Of a stretch of 64,000 nt of DNA, positions 1 through 7,134 are shown piece by piece; the stretch's first letter is position 1; every line of letters begins with the position of its first letter. This DNA comes from Bin87 sp034421995 (GTDB lineage: Bacteria; Chloroflexota; Dehalococcoidia; Lucifugimonadales; UBA3495): NCBI GenBank assembly GCA_034421995.1, contig DAOUJY010000076.1, forward strand, positions 1 to 64,000. Reading direction: 5' to 3'. The notes below the pieces were generated by a model, which searched no databases, had not been told where the DNA came from, and was given only the letters and a program-made list of their open reading frames with translations. The position numbers and the translations under genes are program-made.

Positions 1-216
1 CATCGCCTCCAGCGTTCGCCGGGCCAACTTCTTGGCCTCCTGCGTAAAGCCGGAATTGTACAGCGGTTGGCCGCAGCAGGTCTGGCCGACCGGAAAGTCC
101 ACCTCCACACCGCTCCGCCTCAAAACGCGCACCACGCTAACCCCGACTTCGGGGTACAGTTGGTCGATGATGCAGGTAACAAACAAAGAAGCCCTGATGG
201 GCTGTGGCAGGCTCAA
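1..216 (-). CDS. LutA/GlpC-like (Fe-S)-binding oxidoreductase subunit, N-terminal part (runs off window)
   Basis: Only the first 72 codons lie in the window. They read in one open frame from a TTG start at 216, which has a GGGAGA ribosome-binding site just upstream. The peptide contains SLFVTCIIDQLYPEVG followed by VDFPVGQTCCGQPLYNSG. This is the start of a cysteine-rich CCG domain, as in LutA (lactate utilisation) and the Fe-S subunits of glycolate oxidase, in which Cys residues hold a 4Fe-4S-type cluster or heterodisulfide-like centre. By family, it should act with LutB/LutC-type partners at the membrane or in the cytosol in oxidising a 2-hydroxy acid; those partners would lie beyond position 1. 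The family call is firm from CCGQP; the exact substrate is unknown. Confidence 0.75.
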   Translation of the reverse strand, partial: MSLPQPIRASLFVTCIIDQLYPEVGVSVVRVLRRSGVEVDFPVGQTCCGQPLYNSGFTQEAKKLARRTLEAM

Positions 217-352
217 TCCAAATCTCCCGGGAAAAATACGCGCCAAGATTAGCAGAGCGCCACGAATCCGACAAGGTGGACGTTCCCCGCCAGGTACTGA
301 GTCCTCAGAGTGTGCTAAATTGCCCGGTAGTTTTTGCCCCTTCCGAGACGGA

Positions 353-1753
353 ATGATTGACTCAGGACAGCCCGCCCCGCGTCTGCCTTTGCTGAACAAG
401 CTATTGTTCTCCGCCGACCATATCGGCTGGCAGGCTATCGGTTATTTCCGGCAACAGTGGGTGCTCTTCTTCCTGGCGCCGCCGGCTTTGGAGGGCATGG
501 CTCGCGTCCCGGACGTTTCAATACTGGGTTTTGAGATTGACGCGCGGGTCTTCGCAGGTTTCCTGATCTTCTCCGGGCGGTTCATCGACGCCTTCACCGA
601 CCCCCTCATCGGATGGTGGAGCGACCGGACCCGCAGCCGCTGGGGACGCCGCATTCCGTTCATTCTCTTCAGCACGCCCTTCTATGCCCTGTTCGGCGCT
701 CTGGTTTGGTTCCTGCCCAGTGATGGCAGCAGTTGGTGGAATGTCCTGTACTTCGTATTGATGCTGGAGCTCTTCTTCACCGCCGCCACTATGTCCAGCG
801 GTGCGCTGGAGGCCCTGGTGCCCGAACTCACCAGGACCGCTAGAGACCGTATGCAGGTCGTAAGTTTCATCTTCCTGTTCGCGGTTGGCGGGGCCGGCTT
901 GGGTTTAGTCATGGGTGGTTACATCAAGGACGCTTTCGGTTTCCAGGTTGCCGGCACGATATTCGCGGTGGCTGCCCTGGTGTTTCGCTTCATCTCTTTG
1001 TCAGCAGTCTGGAAGTACGCCCCGCGCGACACTGCGCCGGCCCAGGTGTCATTCTGGCAATGCTTCCGGGACACCCTGCGCAACTCTCAATTCGTGGCCT
1101 TCCTGCCCACCTTCGTGATGTTCACCACTGGAGTGGGGATACTCCAGGGGTGGATACCATTTTTTGCCGTCGGAGTGTTGCTCCAGGAACGGGACGGCGC
1201 AGCGTCCAGCTGGCTGTCCACCAGCGTGATCGGAGGGGCAGTGGTGTTCGGCATCGTAATCTGGATACTGTTCTCGACCGGTCGGATCAGCAAGCGCCGC
1301 ATCTACGGCGGCTGCCTGATTGCCTGCGGCTTGTGGTTCCCATTGTTGGCCTTGGTGGGTCTGTTCCCCTCGGGTGGCCTGGTGACCCAGGGTTTGATCT
1401 TGGTGTTCGTGGCTGGGATGCCCATGGCCGCGGTTTTCCTGCTGCCCAAGGGCTTGACGGCGGACATCGCCGATTACGACGCCCTCCTCCGTAACGAGCG
1501 GCGGGAAGCGATGTTCTACTCGACCCAGAACTTCTTCGAGAAACTGACCTACGCCCTTCCTCCCCTTCTGCTGAGCTTGGTGCTGCAACTGGGCGACTCC
1601 CCGGAAAACCCGCTGGGCATCCGGTTGGCCCCGGTCATGGCCGGCGCGTTGGTACTGCTGGGCTTTGCGCTGTGGCCACGCTACCGCCTGCCGGACACGG
1701 TGAATCGGCAAACGGTAACGGCAGCCGGTTTGCTGCGCCCCGCCCCCCGATGA
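353..1753 (+). CDS. MFS transporter of the glycoside-pentoside-hexuronide (GPH/MelB-like) type
   Basis: A 466-residue membrane protein with about twelve hydrophobic segments. Early on it carries the pattern FTDPLIGWWSDRTRSRWGRR, the loop 2-3 signature of GPH cation symporters such as MelB and XylP (D-P-x-x-G-x-x-S-D-R-T-R). It should move a sugar, glycoside or related solute together with a cation across the inner membrane. The open frame continues upstream to position 32, but the extra residues are not hydrophobic and have no family look. I start at the ATG at 353, where the homologous part begins, behind a GAGACGG-like ribosome-binding site. It is transcribed away from the LutA-like gene. 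The next gene starts 33 bases later in the same direction, so the two may be co-transcribed. Confidence 0.85.
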   Translation: MIDSGQPAPRLPLLNKLLFSADHIGWQAIGYFRQQWVLFFLAPPALEGMARVPDVSILGFEIDARVFAGFLIFSGRFIDAFTDPLIGWWSDRTRSRWGRRIPFILFSTPFYALFGALVWFLPSDGSSWWNVLYFVLMLELFFTAATMSSGALEALVPELTRTARDRMQVVSFIFLFAVGGAGLGLVMGGYIKDAFGFQVAGTIFAVAALVFRFISLSAVWKYAPRDTAPAQVSFWQCFRDTLRNSQFVAFLPTFVMFTTGVGILQGWIPFFAVGVLLQERDGAASSWLSTSVIGGAVVFGIVIWILFSTGRISKRRIYGGCLIACGLWFPLLALVGLFPSGGLVTQGLILVFVAGMPMAAVFLLPKGLTADIADYDALLRNERREAMFYSTQNFFEKLTYALPPLLLSLVLQLGDSPENPLGIRLAPVMAGALVLLGFALWPRYRLPDTVNRQTVTAAGLLRPAPR

Positions 1754-1786
1754 GCCGAAGGTTTCCAGAGGTGAGAGGCTCTGCTC

Positions 1787-2695
1787 TTGCGTACGACGCG
1801 CCGGGTCTTGCTTGCGGTTGTCGTGGCCGTCATCTTTGTCGCTGACCTTTACGTGCTGGGATCTTTAGGTATCGCCCAGGTACTGACCAACCCGGAGCGA
1901 AGGAATCAGCAAGACAGTCCCGGCAACTATGGACTGCGCGTTGAAGCGGTGGAATTCACGTCGCGGGATACAGGGTTGCGGCTGAGCGGCTGGTATCTGG
2001 AAGGGACGCCGGATGCGCCTCATCTGATATTCGTCCACGGTGTCAGCGGGGTCCGGTCCAGCAGCCGCGCCCTGGCGTTGGCGGCTCGACTGACGGAGCG
2101 CGAGTACGGGGTATTGATGTTCGACTTGCGCGGGCACGGTTCGTCCGATGGCAGTCTGACGTCCGCAGGATACTATGAGCGACAGGACGTTTGGGGGGCA
2201 TACGATTATCTGACGCAAAGTCGCGGAGTCGCTGAGGGCAACGTCGGACTAGTCGGGTTTTCCATGGGCGCTGCTACCGCCATTCTGGCCGCGGCCGGCG
2301 AGCCGGGCATACGAGCCGTGGTGGCGGATAGCCCTTATGCGACGGCGGCCGAGCTGATTGCCTCAGAGACGGCCCGCAGTCTCCCCCTGCCGGAATGGTT
2401 CACATCGGTATTCGTACCCGCGGTTTCCCTGCTGGCCTTTTTGCGCTACGGTATTGATGTCGGCGCTTTGGCGCCGGAGCAAGCCGTGACGCGACTGGAT
2501 TATCCCATACTGGTCATTCACGGCGATTCCGACGCGCGAATCCCGGTCAAGCACGGCCAGCGTGTCGCTGAGGCCGGCCCCCCGGGGAGTATGCTCTGGC
2601 GAGTCGAAGACGCGGGCCACGCCGCTGCCCTGGCTGCCAGGCCGGCGGAATACGCCCAGCGAGTTGTTGCCTATCTGGAAGGTCGGTTCGAATAG
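1787..2695 (+). CDS. Membrane-anchored alpha/beta hydrolase
   Basis: A 302-residue protein with one hydrophobic N-terminal segment (about residues 7-27) that should anchor it facing outwards, then an alpha/beta hydrolase fold. Visible landmarks: the oxyanion strand LIFVHGVSG, the nucleophile elbow GFSMG with Ser159, the acid in GDSDARIP and the His in EDAGHA. The closest families are serine aminopeptidase S33/BAAT-type esterases and peptidases of the YqkD/FrsA kind; the substrate cannot be told. The start is a TTG with AGAGGTGAGAGG upstream. It follows the MFS gene by 33 bases and ends convergently with the DUF255 gene. Confidence 0.8.
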   Translation: MRTTRRVLLAVVVAVIFVADLYVLGSLGIAQVLTNPERRNQQDSPGNYGLRVEAVEFTSRDTGLRLSGWYLEGTPDAPHLIFVHGVSGVRSSSRALALAARLTEREYGVLMFDLRGHGSSDGSLTSAGYYERQDVWGAYDYLTQSRGVAEGNVGLVGFSMGAATAILAAAGEPGIRAVVADSPYATAAELIASETARSLPLPEWFTSVFVPAVSLLAFLRYGIDVGALAPEQAVTRLDYPILVIHGDSDARIPVKHGQRVAEAGPPGSMLWRVEDAGHAAALAARPAEYAQRVVAYLEGRFE

Positions 2696-2728
2696 CGCCG
2701 GCCGACCCACGGAACCGGACAAACCGGC

Positions 2729-4777
2729 TCACCTGTCCAGTTGCGCGCCCAGCGCCGCCGCATCCGTCACCGGCAGCTGGCAGACGTAGTGCTCGCACAC
2801 GTAGGCGGTGGGCGCCCCCTCCTGCATCCCTCTCTGTTCCAGCAGCGGCGAATCTTGCAGTGGCGGCGCTGCCGGATCGTTCACCCCGACGATCACCCGA
2901 TTGGGCAGGAATCGGGATCCGACCTCGGCCAGCATTTCTGCCGTGCTTGGGTGTTCGGTCTGGCCCACGATCACGATCTCCTTGGGCAACGATACATAGA
3001 AATCAAGGGCACCCAGCCAGTGGCCCGTGGCAGCCGGCGCCCGGCCCAATAACTGCTGCAACGCCCGTAGCGGAGTCGCCCCCTTGGCCGAGTAATCGTC
3101 ATTGCCCGTGACAACCGCCAGCCGCAGCAGCACGTCCGTTGCCACGGAGCCGCCGCACGGCTGCGCGTTGTCGAATACGTCCCGGGGCCTCACTACCAGC
3201 GTTTCGTGGTCGATGCCGGTGTCGTAAAAACCGCTGGCCTGGTCATCCCAGAAGAGCGCGATCATCCCATCGGCGACTCTCACGGCTTCTTGCAACCACC
3301 GCGGTTCCAGCGTCGCTTCGTGCAGGGACACCAGTCCGTCGGCCAGACACGAATAGTCCTCGAGGTATCCGAGCAGTTTCGCCTGCCCGTTGCGCCAGGT
3401 GCGCAGCAGCCTGCCGTCGGCATCTCGCATATTGTCCAGCAGGAAGCCGGCGTTGCGCCGGGCTGCGTCCAGATAGTCCCCTCGCCCCAGCGCCGCGCCG
3501 GCTTCGGCGAAGGAGCGCAACATCAGGCCGTTCCATGACGTCAATACCTTGTCGTCCAGCAGGGGATGAATCCGCTCCTCGCGCACCGGGAGCAGTACGG
3601 AACGCGCCCGCTCTACGGCGTCCGCCAACGCATCTGCCGACACTCCGCGCTGTCTCGCGTATTCCTCCGGCGGACGGGCTACATTCAGGATGTTAGCCCC
3701 CTCGAAATTGCCGCCTTCGGTCACCCCGTAGTAACCCATCACCAGTTCGGCGTCGTCGCCCAGCAATGGCCGTAGTTCGTCCGGAGTCCAGACGAAGAAC
3801 TTCCCCTCTACGCCCTCACTGTCGGCGTCCTGGGCCGAATAAAAGCCGCCCGATGGGTCCGTCATTTCCCGCAGCAGATAATCCAGCGTTTCCTCCGTTA
3901 TGCGTCGATACAGCCCGTTGCCGGTGACTTGCCAGGCGTGCAGGTATAACCGCGCCAACAGCGCGTTGTCATACAGCATCTTCTCAAAGTGGGGCACCAG
4001 CCAATACGCATCGGTCGAATACCGATGAAACCCGCCTCCCACCTGGTCGTACATTCCGCCGTAAGCCATCTTTTGCAGCGTCAGTTCCACCATCTCCAGG
4101 GCGCGCTCGTTGAACCCGTGCCGGTGGTAACGGAGGAGAAACTCCGGGGTCATTGGCTGGGGAAACTTGGGCGCGCTGCCGAACCCGCCGTTCAGGTGGT
4201 CAAACTGCGTCGCCAGCTGCGAGTAAGCGTTGTGCATCACCTCCGTGGTCAACGGCGTGAAGCCCCGGGGCATCTGACCGGTGCGACCCATCTGCTCCGC
4301 CAGTTGGCGAGTGACCCGCTCGATTTCGCCCTTGTTGGTGTGATACGCCTGGCTGGCCGCCGCCAGCAACCGGGGGAAACCGGGCATACCCATCCGGTCT
4401 TCAGGGGGGAAATAGGTGCCGCCGTAGTATGGCCGGCCTTCCGGAGTCAGGAACACCGTCATCGGCCAACCGCCGCTTCCCGTCATCATCTGCACCGCTT
4501 CCATGTACACCGCATCCAGGTCCGGACGTTCTTCACGATCCACCTTGATGTTGACGAAATGCTCGTTCATCAGGGCGGCAATGTCCTCGTTTTCAAAGGA
4601 TTCCCGCTCCATCACGTGGCACCAGTGGCAGGCCGAATAGCCAATGCTCAGCAGGATGGGCCGATCCTCTTCCAGTGCCCGGTTCAGCGCATCATTGCCC
4701 CAGGGATACCAGTCCACCGGATTCTCGGCGTGCTGCAACAGGTAGGGGCTGGTTTCGTCAATCAGGCGGTTGGGCAT
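2729..4777 (-). CDS. DUF255 thioredoxin-domain protein (YyaL/SPATA20 family)
   Basis: A 682-residue protein, the usual length for this family. The N-terminus has the hallmark NRLIDETSPYLLQHAENPVDW, then a thioredoxin-like domain with SACHWCHVMERESF (CHWC in place of CGPC), then GGWPMTVFLTP and GGTYFPP. The C-terminal two thirds form the (alpha/alpha) barrel related to N-acylglucosamine 2-epimerases (for example FPQPMTPEFLLRYH and HFEKMLYDNA). Bacterial function is not settled; a redox or protein-folding role is assumed from the fold. It is transcribed away from two thioredoxin-like selenoproteins, with about 130 bases between their starts, so a shared redox theme is possible but unproven. Confidence 0.92.
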   Translation of the reverse strand: MPNRLIDETSPYLLQHAENPVDWYPWGNDALNRALEEDRPILLSIGYSACHWCHVMERESFENEDIAALMNEHFVNIKVDREERPDLDAVYMEAVQMMTGSGGWPMTVFLTPEGRPYYGGTYFPPEDRMGMPGFPRLLAAASQAYHTNKGEIERVTRQLAEQMGRTGQMPRGFTPLTTEVMHNAYSQLATQFDHLNGGFGSAPKFPQPMTPEFLLRYHRHGFNERALEMVELTLQKMAYGGMYDQVGGGFHRYSTDAYWLVPHFEKMLYDNALLARLYLHAWQVTGNGLYRRITEETLDYLLREMTDPSGGFYSAQDADSEGVEGKFFVWTPDELRPLLGDDAELVMGYYGVTEGGNFEGANILNVARPPEEYARQRGVSADALADAVERARSVLLPVREERIHPLLDDKVLTSWNGLMLRSFAEAGAALGRGDYLDAARRNAGFLLDNMRDADGRLLRTWRNGQAKLLGYLEDYSCLADGLVSLHEATLEPRWLQEAVRVADGMIALFWDDQASGFYDTGIDHETLVVRPRDVFDNAQPCGGSVATDVLLRLAVVTGNDDYSAKGATPLRALQQLLGRAPAATGHWLGALDFYVSLPKEIVIVGQTEHPSTAEMLAEVGSRFLPNRVIVGVNDPAAPPLQDSPLLEQRGMQEGAPTAYVCEHYVCQLPVTDAAALGAQLDR

Positions 4778-4844
4778 CAGTTCACTCCTCGTAGCAGATC
4801 CGAAAAGCGTGGCGCGGCGTATGTCAAATTGCAGCTAGTTCGGC

Positions 4845-4850
4845 TACAAT
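4845..4850 (+). promoter_or_regulatory. Possible -10 element for the selenoprotein pair
   Basis: TACAAT sits 55 bases before the proposed ATG at 4905, in the divergent gap next to the DUF255 gene. No convincing -35 box is seen at the right distance (TGTCAA, 16 bases upstream, is poor), so this is a weak call. Confidence 0.3.
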
Positions 4851-4904
4851 CAGGTGGCAACGTCTGCCAGCATACCAGATGAAATCGTACGTCATTGGTG
4901 TTCC

Positions 4905-5498
4905 ATGAGAACCCGGTTCACGACCGCAACCCTGTTTGCCGTCCTGCTTTGTGTCGCGGCGCTGGCCGTAACTGCTTGCGCTCCCGCCGCAGGCACCGTC
5001 GGCTTGGACATCGGGAAAACCACCCCGCCCTTCGTGATGACACTGTCCGACGGTTCTCAGGTTACGTCCGACGCCCTGGCGGAAGCAGACCAACCGGTGC
5101 ATCTCTTCTGGTTCGCCACCTGGTGACCGGAATGCCGCGCTGAGTTACAGACGCTGAACCCAATTGCCAGTGAATTCGGTGAAATTGATTTCTACGTCGT
5201 TGCCTACAACGAATCCGCCCGGGAGGTCGAAGACTACATTGAAGAGCAGGGTTACACCGACCTCATCGCCGCCCAACCCGTCGGCGAAATGTTGGCGGAC
5301 CTGGAAATTACTCGGCAGATGGCCATGATGGCCGTCAACGCCGATGGCATTATCTACCACCGGCAACTCATGGGAACCGCCGACCAATGGTCGCCCCATT
5401 TCACTCAACTTGCCGCCGACCCGGATGCTGTGCCCACTCATAAGCAGGTCCAACAGGAAAAAGACCAGCGCATGATGGATATGCAGCTCCCGGCTTGA
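4905..5498 (+). CDS. Thioredoxin-like selenoprotein lipoprotein, copy 1 (Sec at codon 74)
   Basis: Read through TGA at 5124-5126, this is a 197-residue protein. It starts with a lipoprotein signal (MRTRFTTATLFAVLL, then lipobox AVTAC), then a TlpA/AhpC-TSA-like fold beginning TTPPFVMTLSDGSQVTSDAL. The TGA falls in FATW-U-PECRAEL, exactly where a thioredoxin family member has the first Cys of CxxC, so the active site is U-P-E-C (Sec74, Cys77). Coding continues in the same frame for 124 more codons to TGA at 5496, with good thioredoxin-like sequence (DFYVVAYNES, QPVGEMLADL). A second, longer paralogue follows 43 bases later. Automatic gene callers would stop at 5126 and miss the active-site half. 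It is expected at the outer face of the membrane as a thiol/selenol oxidoreductase. Sec incorporation is inferred. Confidence 0.85.
5137..5154 (+). promoter_or_regulatory. Putative bacterial SECIS hairpin, copy 1
   Basis: Eleven bases after the TGA codon the sequence can fold as GCGCTG / loop AGTTA / CAG-A-CGC: six pairs with one bulged A. The loop holds a G and U as in bacterial SECIS elements that bind SelB. The second gene has the same hairpin at the same distance, with a U-A pair changed to C-G, so the pairing is conserved by a double change. Confidence 0.7.
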
Positions 5499-5541
5499 TG
5501 ACAATAATCTCTCCGGCGTCGTTGACGCCGCAACTTCGGAA

Positions 5542-6399
5542 ATGATCAATCCAAAGCGTATATTTGCGCTCCTCATCCTCTCCGCACTGGCCGGCGCTGC
5601 GGTAATGTCATGCGGAACTAGCAGCGCTCCGGACTCTGCGCCCACCGCTCCGCCTCCATTGGCCGCCGCGCCTACCGTCGCGCAGGCAGCTCAAGCGGCC
5701 CCAGCTGAAGTACCTGCGGACACTCCGGCGCCTCAAGTCGCCGCTCCGGTTGCGGAAGCCACCAAGCCCGTCTTGCCGCCGGACCCGCCGGCCCTGGCGA
5801 CCGATGCCCCCGCGCCGGCAACGCCGGCTGAAGCGCCGGCCCCCGCGCCCACCGCCACGAAAGGGCCGCCGCCTCCACCGTTTAACACCGTCGCGCCACC
5901 GCCACCGCCACCGCCGACGGCCACGTCGGAGCCCTTGCCTGCTGCCACCGACGTTCCGGCCGCCCCAATAGGAACCCAGGTTGGCGAGACGCCGCCCGTC
6001 TTTGCGATGGAGCGGTCCGACGGATCGCAGGTTACATCGGCGGACCTGGCGGCGGCCGGCCGGCCGGTTCTGATGATGTACTTCGCCACCTGGTGACCGG
6101 TCTGCCGCGCCGAGTTGCGGACGCTGAACCCCATTCTCGCCGACTACGCCGACCGGGTTGATTTCTACCTGGTGGCTTTCAACGAGAGCGCCGACCGGCT
6201 GGAAGGCTACGTCACCGAGAACGGATACTCCAATATGACCTCAACCCAACCGGTAGGCGCAATGTTGCGCGACCTGAAAATCGTCAGCCAGTCCTCTTTC
6301 ATCGGAATGGATAGCAGCAGCGTAATCACATTCCGCAAGGCCTACGGCGGCCAGTCGGTTGATTTTCGCGCCGAACTGGAGCGAATGACGGCGCAGTAA
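5542..6399 (+). CDS. Thioredoxin-like selenoprotein lipoprotein, copy 2 (Sec at codon 185, Pro/Ala-rich linker)
   Basis: Read through TGA at 6094-6096, this is a 285-residue protein. Residues 1-23 are a lipoprotein signal ending in the lipobox VMSC. Residues of about 30-145 are a low-complexity Pro/Ala/Thr linker that would hold the domain away from the membrane. Then comes a thioredoxin-like domain (TPPVFAMERSDGSQVTSADL) with active site FATW-U-PVCRAEL (Sec185, Cys188). It ends at TAA 6399 after 100 more codons. The domain is clearly paralogous to the gene just upstream (same FATWUP, CRAEL, TLNP, QPVG, ML.DL). Function is inferred to be thiol-disulfide exchange outside the membrane. Without Sec insertion it would make a 184-residue fragment without an active site. 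It ends 3 bases before the convergent protease gene. Confidence 0.85.
6107..6124 (+). promoter_or_regulatory. Putative bacterial SECIS hairpin, copy 2
   Basis: Eleven bases after TGA 6094-6096 the sequence folds as GCGCCG / loop AGTTG / CGG-A-CGC. Compared with copy 1, the middle pair of the upper stem is C-G instead of U-A, a compensatory change that also alters the amino acid (Gln to Arg). This supports selection on the RNA structure. Confidence 0.7.
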
Positions 6400-6402
6400 T
6401 CG

Positions 6403-6765
6403 CTACCGCTCCTCGTCCCGGTATAGGCCCAGCCGTCCCCGCCGGGGAGCGTACTCCATATCCAGCTCGTTCAGTATGTCCCGGCCCAGCAGCGAATCCA
6501 GGCCGTCGGTCGCCGGGTCCGGTTTGCCGATGTACAGATCAATCTCAAATTCCTGCGGCATATCGTCATCATAGAACTCAATGATGGCCGGTTCCGTATG
6601 ATAAACATATGTTCCGCCGGCGCTGATGAATTCCACCGGCCTGGTCAGTTGGTCAAAAGGGCAGCCGATACGGGCTCCGGCGTCCGGGTGCAATATGGTC
6701 GTATCCGAACCCGTATCGACGAGGAAACGCACTGACCCGACGACATCAAGGCCGGGGATGGTCAA
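6403..6765 (-). CDS. Small clan AA (retropepsin-like) aspartic protease
   Basis: About 120 residues with the one-domain aspartic protease pattern: FLVDTGSDTTILHP (catalytic D-T-G), the hydrophobic strands, and the second motif LLGRDIL near the C-terminus. Such proteins work as homodimers, like retropepsins; bacterial targets are unknown. The only standard start in frame is a TTG at 6765. However, the frame stays open upstream and reads GYFAADGSPYIWCRL, which fits the usual N-terminal strand of this family. The true start may therefore lie near 6810-6835 and use a non-standard codon, or translation may be coupled to the gene upstream, which ends at 6813. Confidence 0.7.
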   Translation of the reverse strand: MTIPGLDVVGSVRFLVDTGSDTTILHPDAGARIGCPFDQLTRPVEFISAGGTYVYHTEPAIIEFYDDDMPQEFEIDLYIGKPDPATDGLDSLLGRDILNELDMEYAPRRGRLGLYRDEER

Positions 6766-6812
6766 TCGGCACCAAATATATGGGCTGCCATCCGCCGCAA
6801 AGTAGCCGGCAA

Positions 6813-7112
6813 TTACAGTATGACCCTTCGCGGCTTGGTATTCAGGTATATTTCAGCAGCGAAGCCGGGGCGCTCGTCCAGTTCCTTGATTTTCGCCACC
6901 AGTTCTTCCATCGAGTCAGCAACGACGAACGTGCCGTTCTCGGTCAGGGCCACTCGCTTGTCCGGGTACTTCTGCATCAACTCGGGCCGCATCTCCTGCA
7001 AGCGTTCCGAGCGCTCAACATAGCTGCGGTGCTCGGCCAGCTCTTCCGGCGTGGCCTTATGAGTACTGACCTCCACCTTCGGTTTCTTGCCGTCGGTCCT
7101 GAATATCGCCAT
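6813..7112 (-). CDS. Conserved-looking small soluble protein, function unknown
   Basis: A 99-residue protein starting MAIFRTDGKKPKVEV at an ATG behind a very good GGAGGGG ribosome-binding site. It is charged and soluble, with a middle helix-rich part (ATPEELAEHRSYVERSERLQ) and a C-terminal half that resembles short DUF5678-like modules (KRVALTENGTFVVADSMEEL). I cannot assign a function. It lies 22 bases downstream of thrS in the same direction and is followed at once by the protease gene, so thrS, this gene and the protease may form one transcript. Confidence 0.65.
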   Translation of the reverse strand: MAIFRTDGKKPKVEVSTHKATPEELAEHRSYVERSERLQEMRPELMQKYPDKRVALTENGTFVVADSMEELVAKIKELDERPGFAAEIYLNTKPRRVIL

Positions 7113-7134
7113 CGTTCCCCTCCGTAGTAGTTCC

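Noticed and set aside
32..352. Long N-terminal extension of the first MFS transporter
   Set aside because: The extra 107 residues overlap the LutA-like gene on the other strand and are not membrane-like; the ATG at 353 fits the family start.
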